Source of the DNA: Tulasnella sp. 424
Taxonomy: Eukaryota; Basidiomycota; Agaricomycetes; Cantharellales; Tulasnellaceae
Direction: 5' to 3'
Length of the DNA stretch: 64,000 nt
NCBI GenBank assembly: GCA_019633425.1
Contig: WSUB01000038.1
Span: 222,044 to 286,043, forward strand
A program made the translations under genes and the position numbers. The notes beneath the pieces were generated by a model. The model did not search any database. It had not been told where the DNA came from and saw only the letters and a list, made by a program, of their open reading frames with translations. Each line of letters opens with the position of its first letter. Positions within the stretch are counted from its first letter, which is position 1. Positions 1 to 10,959 of the stretch are shown here, piece after piece.

Positions 1-2
1 GT

Positions 3-368
3 TACCGCCTTGCTCAAGCTGTATTCTCAAGCATGGACGACGTTCGCGGTGAAGCCATCGAGTTGCTCCGTCTTGGGGCGCTTTACGTCTGCCAGGATCG
101 ACACGACGAGGCGGAGGAATGCCTCGCCGACGCGCGTGTAGCATACGCTAGGATTGGAGACATGGAGATTGAAGCCAAAGCGTTGGATCGATTGATGGGA
201 GTACAAGTTCTGCAACACAAATTGGTGGATGCGAAGGCTGCTTGTGTGGAGGCTCGCGAAATGTACGCGCAAATGGGCCGGCCAATGAGTGAGATGTGTA
301 AAAAGGTTTGGGGGCTTGTCCAGCCCCTGGATAACCCAATTGGATCGATGTTAGCGGGTCCTTTCTAA
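3..368 (+). CDS. 3' end of a kinase-TPR family gene (partial)
   Basis: The reading frame is open from base 3 and ends in TAA at 366-368; the 5' part lies outside the window. It encodes about 121 residues that align end to end with the C-terminus of the gene at 4440-7590: the same SSMDDV motif, then two degenerate 40-residue TPR units, then a closing helix ending in a MGRPMSE-type motif. It is therefore the last part of another member of the local TPR family, lying head-to-tail with the next one. Whether the missing 5' part carries a kinase domain cannot be seen. The last residues (after MGRPMSE) differ from those of its paralogues. Confidence 0.8.
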   Translation, partial: YRLAQAVFSSMDDVRGEAIELLRLGALYVCQDRHDEAEECLADARVAYARIGDMEIEAKALDRLMGVQVLQHKLVDAKAACVEAREMYAQMGRPMSEMCKKVWGLVQPLDNPIGSMLAGPF

Positions 369-3300
369 TCACAGAGGCCCACCGCTTTGTGAAGAAGCAG
401 ATATTTATGGATCGGTAGGCCGAAAGAGCTCTTGACTCAATTTCAGTACTGTCATACTGGCTCCGTGTAACTCATCGTCGAAAGAGTTACTCCGTTGATG
501 GGGTTATATTCCTCCGGCTGCCTGCCACCTTTCCATCCGCTAGACTACCCTCCGCAACGATTTCTTCCTATATCCAATTGAAGTTAGCTACCGCCGAGGT
601 CAAGAATTGGAACCACCAAGATTCATTTCCTAGAATGTTTTCTCAGACGTCATTATGCGGGTATCAATTGCCGACCCAAATATTTACTGTGCACGGTCCT
701 CGATCCGTTGAGACTTTGGCATCATCGCACTCGAACTCAGATGTCAGTGTGTGGCGGCCTTCTAGCGGCTCAGCCGACATCGCGGCGCGCTAGGTTGCTG
801 GTGACAGGGACTCGGATCTTTGTCGTGGTCGACTTGGACCGGACCTTCGAGTGCCCTTCACTGGGGCTGCGGTGGGGGACGGGGGCTCAAGGTGATTGGT
901 CGATTCCTGACGATCAGGGGAACCTTCCCAACTCCGAGCGAGACTCGTCAATCCGTGTTTGGTCCCTTCGATTTCTTTCCTTCCCTTTGAGTTGAATTCG
1001 GATGTGGAGTGACGTAATCGCACTCGTCACATAAAATGAACACACCCAGTTCATCTTGTCCACTGTTTCAAAGTAGGAGCAGTTTGGCATGTGCTGGTGT
1101 TATGTGAGGCAACGTTTTGCATGTAGGTCAGCTGGAGGAACTTTGTGTTTGCTCTTCGTCGTGGCCATGGACCCTGGAATCTCAATGTCAACTGCTCCCA
1201 AAGGACAATATTGTTCCCTCCTCCTCATTGTAATGCCTCTGACCTATCACATTTCCCTCTCATCACGACCTTGCACGACTACAGTCTCTAATGTGTTCTG
1301 GCCCAAACACGCTCTGTCTCAGCTTCCAGAGACAAAAACTCATATCGACTCCGGCGCCTACTGTTCCCATCACTCACGGCCCGCCGCCTTGCAGTAACAG
1401 CCTTCAAGTGACATACGCTACAGCCCTATGTACGCATAGAGGTAACGCATGGAACGTGCAAACGGAGGGCGATGTGGTTGAATTTACCCATTCTGCGGCA
1501 CGCTAGTCGCGCATCTCCCGGAGGAGGGCTAACTTTGGACCACCGCTGGACCACCCTCGATGGCATTGGTGGACAGGTAAGTGAGTACATACCATTCAAT
1601 CCCCTTCCCTCGAATCATTTCTAACTATTTGCGCCACGGGTTTCACAGTTCTCCAAGACTGCTCAAAACGACGGTAGTTTCGCGTTTTGTCCAGCAAGAT
1701 GGCGGCATGCGGGACTATTGGCTTGTTGGGCCCGTACAAACCCTCTACCATCTCGCGAGCTGAACGCTGTTAACACGTTTGCGGTTGTTCTTCTGTCTTA
1801 CTCGGGTGGTAAGGAGGACTCATGATCTGTTTCATTTTGTTACTGAACCGTATTACGCCGATGCCGTGATTTTCAGCGACAAGACGCACCGACACACATG
1901 GTGACATATTCGCCATTGGAACCAAAGACTGCTCTAAACCTGTGATATCAGCAACTGCACCCTCTATCGAACGTGGCTTCGTCACGGCTTGAGCCTACTT
2001 TCGACCCATTCCTCGTCATGGGGCTCGTCAAACCGCTACGTAGGCCCAACATGCTAGCTACGTCCTCGCCTCACACGAAAATCCCAGCCCACTCCGATAT
2101 CACACAGTTGATCTGATAGGCAGTAGGGGAGGGGGGCACGAATCAGTGAGTCTTCGCGTGGTGGAAACAAAGTTCAAGTATCGTGACTGACGTCGTTTCT
2201 TTTCCAAGTAGGGTCTGCGTTTTAGGACACCGTTGAAAGGTCACAACTCTCGGCAAATATAGGGATTCCCGTCGATTTGGTCAAAGTACCCTACTACGCA
2301 TATTGCGGATCGGATCGTCGGAGCTGATCTGCTTCTGCCCACTCTCTTGACGGTGTGTAATACCTTTATTTTCGACTGCATAAAATGATTTACTTCCCAC
2401 CCGACAGTAGCTCCCCCCGCTGTCGATCTCCTCGGCTGCTACCTTCTCCTCAGACTGGATCCTCTGTCGACTGACCCCTTGGTCCAAATGGCAACTTGAA
2501 GAAGCAAAGCGAAGAACTGGCTCTGCAAGCGGTCGTCGCGGTTTTGGCACAGACTTCCAGGCCCTCAACCCCCTCAACAGACCTGTTCCGTCTTCTTGAT
2601 TTTCAATCGTCACTCACTCACCAAAGTCGCTACGCCACAAAGGCGAGGTTCCCTCAACGGCTTCAGAGTGTCGTTGACATCTTGGCGCTGGTAAGCGATT
2701 GCGTCCACCTCCTTTGAACGCACCCAAGACGACTCACCGATTTGGATCGGCGTAGCCCATTCATCTGATACCCCGGCTATTGGGGCACGGGCTCTCGTTC
2801 ACTCCCTCGACGAAAGCCAAGACGAAACTCGACAACAGACATCGCCAAGGCATTCCATACTCTCAGTTCGTTGAAAGGTCCATGCACATTCTACCGTTTC
2901 CAACGGCCCAAGTTCAGGCGTGCACTGATGCGTTCGGTTCTTTCTAGTGTTGTGAGAAACGCCCATCTTGTGGGCTCGTCGTCTCTCGGCTTGTCACTCT
3001 AAACTCAACAGTGCTCACTCTCTGTAGCTTCAGTAGTCAATATATTTCTGTCTCACATGATCTCTTAGCCTAGTGCACCTACTAGCCAAGCACCAGGTTG
3101 TTAGAACCGTGTGGCCTTCGATACGCTAATCATCGGCCCTCTCGGACATAGCTTGATGTACACCCAGAGCACCCAATGAGCCCCAACTCACCTGTTGGTA
3201 CGGCTGACTGGTGTATTTAGAACGAAAAAGAGCATAGACGGGAGTAGGTGGAGAGGTCTACGGGGTCAACTTGTCTGTCTGCCCTCCGCTCTGTCACGAG

Positions 3301-4439
3301 CTGAAGCACTCTCGAAATTTTGAACCCCTTTCTTCAGTTAGCAGGCATTCGGGGAAGCGCACCCAAGTCCTGCTCCTGAATAGTGATTTCAGGCAGGAAT
3401 GTGACCCCCCTCAACGCGACCTCCGGAGCAGCATCCATATGCATGATCGAAAGACCGAATTCCCCATCCCTCGGTAATCATGATTTCGTCGAGTGAATTT
3501 CGAAGGGGGGCAAGATTGCAAGACTTTTCAGAGTGGCCTGAAAGCATATCTCACAGCGAACAAGTTGCCGAACAAGTTGCCGAACAAGGGTGACGATGCC
3601 GAACTTCTTCATTTCACTTGTTCACATGTGATTGCTCCGCAAGTTCTGAGAAGGTGAGCCGGGGCCGTCTATACCGAATACATACTCCACAAACAGCCTT
3701 GTCCACTTCACAGAGGGAATTCTGCTCCGAGGTACGAGGGATCTGAGACCGTAAAGGGATAACTGTGATGCGATCATGGCCTCATGCTCAGAGTAGTTAC
3801 GGAGTTTAGAGCACCTCAGTGACTGGTCCTGGACAAAGTGACATGAATGTTTTACGAGTTGACGATTGCACGGGCCGTTAAGTGGGTGACAACAGCATTC
3901 GATGAGAGCTACTAATAATGCAACTCAGGTTGAATTGGGCAAAAGCGCCGCCCTAGAAAGCCTCGGGTGGAGCCGAGCAAAGCCGAACAAAGTGGTACCC
4001 CAAACCGAACGTTTCTATCTTGCCGCATTCCTCGCATGAATCACGACGTAATCTCCGCTCTCGACAGAAATCACTGGCCTATTAATCTCAGAAAAGAAGG
4101 CTCCGAGATTTTGGTGCTGACAAGCAGGGCTCGTAATGAGGGGCTGCCCAAAACGACTGCGGAGTAAGTCCCGTGTCGAATCATTGCTTCTGCTGCGCGT
4201 TTGATGATCAAGAGAACTGTGAGGGTGCAGGTGGAGTCTTTTAGATTGACGCGCTAATTATCTCGCCAATTGTGAAGGTAAGAGCCATACACACCCTCCG
4301 TTCGTGCCCTTCGCTTTAGGAGCTGTCGCTTCCTCTTAGGAACACCTCACCTCTCATCGTCAGCCATTCCCCTTTGCGCTGTTACTGCTTCAAGTTTCTG
4401 TTCCTGGGAAATATTCATCTCGAATAAACGTCTTATCGA
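369..4439. other. Intergenic, decayed duplicated spacer
   Basis: No convincing gene is seen; open frames are short and lack recognisable domains. Several blocks match the spacer after the next gene in the same order: about 1160-1470 resembles 8370-8650, 3540-3660 resembles 9945-10040, and 4005-4160 resembles 10475-10660. The stretch near 665-720 resembles 14835-14890. This is the spacer part of a tandemly duplicated gene-plus-flank unit. A short direct repeat (CCGAACAAGTTG type) lies near 3565-3590. The last 150 bases before 4440 are pyrimidine-rich, as usual for a fungal promoter, without a clear TATA box. Confidence 0.6.
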
Positions 4440-7400
4440 ATGGCCGACTCGGACTCGACGGCAACCCAGCTCGCGGAAGACGCGGGCCAAACGATTAAAA
4501 AGGCTGTAAGAGTATTGGATTCCAAATGAACAAAATAGTTGCTGACTTTACAAATCTCAAGCGAGATATCCTCAGTGGAATGTCTGCTCACCGAATCGAT
4601 CCCTCCCGAATCACAATGACAGAAACCGAACCATGCGCCAAAGGCGGTCAGGGCGTCGTTGTCATTGGAACACTCAGTCACCCTGAAGCCCCACAAGAAA
4701 GTTTAGCGGAAGTGAAAGTAGCTGTAAAGAAGCTTGAATGGAAGCGGGATGATGCCGACGAATCCTCTAAGTTTTTCAAGGTACTTCCAGCCGCATCATA
4801 TTCACTGTCATCTCAGTTCTGACTGCGGTACATCAGTCCTATGTCAACGAGCTCATTCTGATGGCATCGCTTTCTCATCCTAATATTATTATGCTTGTCG
4901 GATTCGTTGAAGACATGCAAAAAGGAGACGCTTGGATTGTTCTACCTTGGGAAGCGAATGGCAACATTCGAGAATTTTTGCAGTCGGGCGAGTGGGATAT
5001 TCCAGAGTGTATCTCTCTGGTAAGTGCAAGCTAAAGCGTCAGGCAATATTTTAGTCACCATGTCTATGATATCTGTAGATTCAAGATACAGCGAAGGGAC
5101 TGGAGTATTTGCACAGCCAACAACCCCCCATTTGTCATGGCGACCTTAAATCTGTAAGTTCCCCGAGTGCCCTCTCAGAGACCTCAACCTAACCCATTTG
5201 TTGCTCAGTTGAACATTCTGGTCAACTCCTTATATCATGCAGTTATTACCGATTTCGGATCAGCTCGTATTCGAAGGAGTCTCGACCCGGAGAAACAAGA
5301 TAGTGGGCGAGCTGGAGCTGCGGCTTGTGATGACCAAGTCGCAGGGTCTACCTCCCCAAAGGCCCAATTCAACCCATCCACCTTGGAGCTCACGTTAACT
5401 GGGCCGAAGTTTTCTCTGCGTTGGACTGCTCCCGAAGTGTTGAATAACGGCATCCAGGATTTAGCCAGCGACATGTGGGCTTTAGGGTGGGTTTGTTGGG
5501 AGGTGAGTAGAGCACGGCTCAGTTGACGTTCGTTTCGTTTTACTTACATCTGCGACTACGTGTCAGGTTGTAACTGGCAAAATCCCCTTTGAAGATCTCA
5601 ACCGCGAGTCGGTCATTATAGTACATGCCATAAAGGGGAAATTGCCTGCGATTCGGGAGGACGCCAGTCTGTCTCTTGTTCTCATGCTCTGCAGTCTAAT
5701 GTCGGATTGTTGGCTCTCAGAGCCAGTCAAGAGGATCCATGTTTCCACTTTTCAGCTAAAAGTTGCTAAGATGGTGAGCCCTTCGATGGAAAATGAAACT
5801 ATCGACTCCGAAATGACCATCCGTCAGCCTTCCGAGACCCCCTCAGGTCATACGGCCAGCGGTCAGAAGGTGCGGTCGGCGCGTCTCCTCCTCCAGCTGG
5901 GAAGAATGTATGAACTTCACTACGATCTGGCTATGGCCGAGTCCCACTACTCTTCATCCCTGGACGTCGCAACACGAACAAACGACGACAGCGTAAAGGC
6001 GCATGCCTTGGGCTGCCTTGGAGACCTCTATCGAGCTAGGTCGAACCATCGAGAAGCCGAAAGTGCATACAAACAAGCGCAGGACATTCATTCCCGCATC
6101 GGCAATGACCTCGGTACCGCAAATGCGTTGAATGGCCTGGGGGAGACCTACCGCACTCAGTTAAGAATTCAAGAGTCGGAGAAAGCTTTCATGATCGCGC
6201 ACGAGATTTACTCTCGTATCGGCGATGATGTTGGTGCCGCAAATGCATTGAACAATCTAGGCGAAAGTTACCGCGCTCAGCTTAGAAATCAAGAGGCGGA
6301 GAAGGCTTTCAAGGAAGCTCACGAGATCCACTCTCGCATCGGCAGCGATTTAGGTGTTGCTACGGCGTTGGCTGGTCTGGGAGGGATTTATCGCTTTCAG
6401 TTGAGAAATCAAGAGGCGGAGAGGGCATTCGCGGAAGCATATCAAATATACGCTCGCATAGGCGACAGTTGCGGCGCAGCGTATGCATTACATGGCCTGG
6501 GGAGTACGTATCTCACTCAATCGAGAAATCAGGAGGCGGAGAAGATCTTTATCTTAGCGCACGAGATCTCCTCTCGCGTCGGCGACGACTTCCATGCTGC
6601 AAATACGTTGAACGGTCTGGGCGAAAGCTACCACGCTCAGCTTAGATATCAAGAGGCGGAGAAGACTTTCTCGGAAGCCTACGAGATCCACTCCCGCATT
6701 GGCAACGACTCGGGTTCCGCAATTGCATTGTCCGGCCTCGGAAATACTTATCGGGCTCAGTCGAGGAATCACGAAGCGGAGAAGGCTCTTATGGAAGCCC
6801 GCAAAATTTACCGTTGCATCGGCAACGACTTCAAAACCGGGAGCACTGCACGCAGCCATATAATGGCTTACTGCCACCAGAGGAGAAACGACGGGACGGG
6901 CCCTCGGGCACAGGCTACTAGCAATAGTTCTGATACCGATGACTCCAGAGCGAGAACGCTGATAGCCGTGGGGAAACGCGTTACGCGCAGTGCGAATACC
7001 TCGAAGCAGAGGATTCTGTTACCGAAGCACTTGCGATCTGGCTCAGCGTTGGTAACGAGCCAGGTCAAGCGATTGCATCTTTACTTCTGTCGCAGATATT
7101 CAAGTTTCAATCAAAAAGCGTCGAAGAGATGGCTGCACTAATCCAAGCGGAAGCCGCGCTTTCCCGAATCGGCGATCACGAGCTTCTGGCATGGACTTTG
7201 GATCGGCTCGGCGACCTTCACTACGCGCAAGGCACGTACATCAAAGCAGGGGAGCATTACCGCAGCGCTCAAGCCATATTCTCAAGCATGGACGACGTTC
7301 AGGGTGAAGCCAACGTGTTGCTCAGTCTTGGCAGGATCTCTGTTCTCCAGGATCGACAGGACGAGGCAGAAAAGTACTTCGCTAAGGCGCACGCTGCATT

Positions 7401-7590
7401 TGTTAGCATTGGCGATGATGGCAATATGGCAAATTCCCTGGATGGGCTGACGGGAGTATATACCGGACAAGGCAAATTCACTGAGGCGAAGGCGGCTTGC
7501 ATGGAAGCTCGCGAGGTTTACAAGCGAATGGGTCGGCCGATGAGTAAGATATGCGCCTCGGCCTGGGATCTCTATGAGCTCTCGGAGTAA
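4440..7590 (+). CDS. Kinase-TPR fusion protein, frameshifted in the TPR exon
   Basis: Exons 4440-4505, 4562-4780, 4837-5019, 5079-5153, 5209-5502, 5567-5773 and 5828-7590; all introns are GT-AG and phase 0, and exon order matches the four full-length paralogues. Residues 30-345 form a TKL-type kinase: glycine loop GGQGVV, ATP-binding Lys in VAVKK (about residue 78), catalytic loop HGDLKSLN (Asp about 178), DFG (about 196), APE, and a C-lobe CW..P..R motif. About 13 TPR units of 40 residues follow. Near 6974-6976 one base is missing relative to the paralogue: the first frame ends at 7141, while homology continues in another frame to 7590, and the exon is exactly one base short of a multiple of three. 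As written the product stops at about 785 residues, keeping the kinase and about 8 repeats. No signal peptide or membrane segment is seen, so it is probably cytosolic. Substrate unknown. Confidence 0.8.
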
Positions 7591-10500
7591 GGGATCAAAT
7601 TGCTCCCGGAAGGTATTTTCAGCTCGTACGTGTCGGGTACGACCCCGTGCCGACAAACGCTCCTGCCCCTAACCGTAGTCATTTCCAGGCGATCTTTCCA
7701 AGTCTTACTACCGTCAGTCCAATTCTTCGGTGTTCGTATTTCCTCTTTATACTATGCCTTATCCCGGATGCTTCTTTACTTGACACGTTGTCTGTTAACG
7801 TTGGGAGGTGCCTTCACCTGCGACTAGTCTCCTATCTGACAGCTTCTTTATGGAACAAACTATATCCCTTGAGTAACATCTGTGGATGCGAAAGTGTCTG
7901 CTCCTCTTGGCTTTTATGTTATCCGATACACGGAGTAATACGAATAGGTAATCGTTGAACGTGGTGCGTTCGTCCTTTTGATGTCCCTATGGACGTCTTT
8001 ATCAACGAAATCAAATCTATTCAGCTCACAGAATGACGTTGTTTTGCCGCTTAGAGAGGATGGACGAGTATTGGTTGATGCAAAATTCGACAAGACGCGG
8101 TCGAGATCTACGGATGTGGTGCTGGAATGGAGGATTGTTCCGAAGTAGAGGTACCGGTGCGAGCGTGACCGGGACTAGTACTGTGGCGTCCTGGATTGCA
8201 ATGACGACTGAAGTTGTCCCTCCTTCGTCCGAAATGGAATGACGTCATATGAATGCGTGTACCCAATTAACGCTCCGCCATCTCTTTCGGTCAAGGCGAA
8301 TCAGTCATGCTAAATAGACTCTCTGGTGTTTGAGATGTGAAGAGACGTCCATCTGGTGGCGTGATGGGAATTTGTTTGCTCGTGCCTGAATCTCAATGTC
8401 AACTGGTGTTCCTTTCCAACCCGTTCCTTCTTTCTCAGAGCCTCTTCTCGCAATATACTCTTCCCACCAGCGTCTGGAATAACATGTGCTCTCTGATGCT
8501 CCCTAGTTCAGACACAAAGCCTGTCTCAGTTTGCAGAGGCAAAAAGATCAGACCAAATACCTTGTCCTCGTCACTGTGACACCCACGGGCGTTCAGCAGC
8601 TTCAAGGTACACGCGGAGTGGCAATGCATGAAACATGCAAATGGAGACAACCACCATTGAATATAACGACTCTTCATCCCGCCAGTCGGCGCATCTTCTG
8701 GAAGAGAGCTGGTCACTACGTCGCTACCGTTCATGGCAGCGGGGTCCAAGTACATGAATCTGTCACATTGAATTTCCTTTCATTGAATACTTGCTAATTA
8801 TCTACGCCGCTGTTTTAGCCCTCCCGAAAAGATAGTGCTATCGACTGCTCCGGGCATGTTCGCTCCAAGTTTCTGAATAACGAAGATGAAGGATGCCGAT
8901 AAGCGAAGATCCGCTCGTACCACGCTTCCAAATCTACCTTGACGTCTCATTCCCTCATCTCTTCATATCCCAAACGAAGTGGGCGAAGGCGTTTGAGTTC
9001 TCCCCTAAAAGGCAGGTTTTGACCTTCTTCCTGTCACCCAAGATTCCGACTTGCCTACCCCTTCCGGCCAGCTTGTCACTTCTCAGCGATAACAGGGCTT
9101 GCCAATCCGATGACTGAGAGCCTTCCGAGACTCCAGTTTGCGGCAATCCTAAATGCCGCATGTACTCAGACGGGGTTAGTACCCCCACACCTGATTAAAC
9201 ATTTCAACTTGACGGACGGGCCTTCCGGAATCAGTTTAGCGCTGCTGGTCGGGCAGAAGGATAAGGACAAGTGAGGGAGAACTGGGCGGATGATCGAGCC
9301 GCATGCGATCTCACTTGGTCATGTCTCCGGCAGAACTTTACTGGAAAATGCACACTTCCTTCTGACTCTTTGAGTTTCTCGACCCTCGCTGTGGTAGTGA
9401 GGGATACGGCTATTCTTGAACGCTGAGCGAGCCAAGTCCCAGGTTTTACATTCTATGCGCAAGCTCTTCTAATCACTAAGGAGCTCTTCTACAGAATTGG
9501 ACTCCACAGCATGGTAGGAGAGATTAATACAACGTTGCCTGCAAGCTTTGGGTCAGCGCGGAAGCGATCTACTCGTCGGATATTGCCGTACGGTGGAGCG
9601 CGTTAGCCTATCGGCGGGCTGTGCTATGAAAGTACTTCGGCGCTGACAGGACAGAGAATTTACAAGGTAGCTTTGGTAGGTCGAACCTTCCTGTCACCGC
9701 TGCTTCCCAGGGCGGAGATTTGTGCGCGGAGGAGGGGAGCCAATTACCCTGGACTGATATCTTCAGTTAACTCAGGAATCAGCCAGGAAGCAAATTCAAC
9801 TCGAGTTCCTCACGTCTGGGCAGGCACGTGACCCCATGTCAGAGCAAAATCCATCACCGAGCATTTGAGTTACCAATCTTGAGATGACCATTGCTTCGTT
9901 GAGTCAGTTTCGAAATAGAAAAAGAGAGTACTGTTTCCTGAAGCGACCTTGGGGCATACTTCACAGCGAACAAGTGGCTAGCACGAGCATCGGCGGTGAA
10001 CTCCTTCATGTAAATTGTTCAAATGTTGATATCCCGCAAAGCATCATGTACGGGGAAGTGGGGTATGGTGGCCGATGGGTCGACGGAAAGGCCGCGAACG
10101 CACGGCCAAGCGGCGCTCAGGGAAATCCCATTAGCCGAAGATCAGGAAGGAAAAAAAGAGTTGCTGCCTTGCTCACGCGATTATAACCTCTGAGCCACCT
10201 GTTGGGGTTTGTCGGGTAACTTTCCACTGGGGGTTCGAAATAGAAGTCCGAAACGAACAACGAGGCAAAGGACGTCCGCGCTCACCGTGGCGCGGGCGGT
10301 TACGGAATTAACAGAGATGTTGTATGATAGTTGCTGGGAATAAGACTTTATCTGAAGGGCACACGTACTGTATGTATTGAAATAGATGGTAAAATCGCTT
10401 TGAAAAGTCTCTGAAGTCGGTTCATGCCGTGCGAGGAGCAAGAACGAACAAACATGTTCACACAGCCCCACGACCGAACACCGAAAGTTTCTATCTCGTC

Positions 10501-10959
10501 GAGGCCCTCCTTTGCACGTACCACGACCCTGACCGCCACTTAGACAAGAAGTACTTCTAATACTCTAAGAGAGAGAAAGTCTCCGAGGTTTTGGCGCTGA
10601 GCGCGACTACTGATGAGGGCAACGAACAACCTCTCAAACGACTTGCGCAGCAAATCCCTCACCGAATTCATTCCTTCGAATGGGAAATCCATGATCGAGC
10701 AAACTGAAAAGGTGTAAGAGAGATATTTTGGACTCACGCATTCTTTGTATGGACAAGTCTGAAGGTGAGGCCTCTGGACACCTCCGATTGTGCGCTCAAT
10801 ATATAAAAAAGCTGATGTTGGAGCTACCGCTGGTCCTCAGAGCTCATTCGACCTTCCAAAACACCCCGCCTCTCATCCTCAGTTAGTCCGATTTGCTCCC
10901 TTGCCACTCCAAATTTCCCGCCCCGTCTGCATCTTGACCTCAACCAAACTTCATACCGA
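7591..10959. other. Intergenic, second copy of the family spacer
   Basis: No gene is supported. The spacer shares ordered blocks with 369-4439, which identifies it as a copy of the same flank. A TGACGTCA octamer sits at 8240-8247; the matching site in the first copy (about 1010) is mutated, and 14903-14910 has it again. Open frames here are short and differ in frame between copies, as expected of non-coding DNA. Confidence 0.6.
10800..10808 (+). promoter_or_regulatory. Possible TATA box of the pseudokinase-TPR gene
   Basis: TATATAAAA lies about 150 bases before the start codon at 10960, followed by a pyrimidine-rich stretch (10850-10950) typical of fungal transcription start regions. No transcript data support it. 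Confidence 0.4.

Noticed and set aside
7129..7590. A separate small TPR gene starting at 7129
   Set aside because: It is the frameshifted continuation of the TPR exon; homology to the paralogue runs continuously through the frame change near 6974.
10225..10260. Possible tRNA T-arm like sequence (GGTTCGAAAT)
   Set aside because: No matching acceptor, D and anticodon arms could be folded around it.
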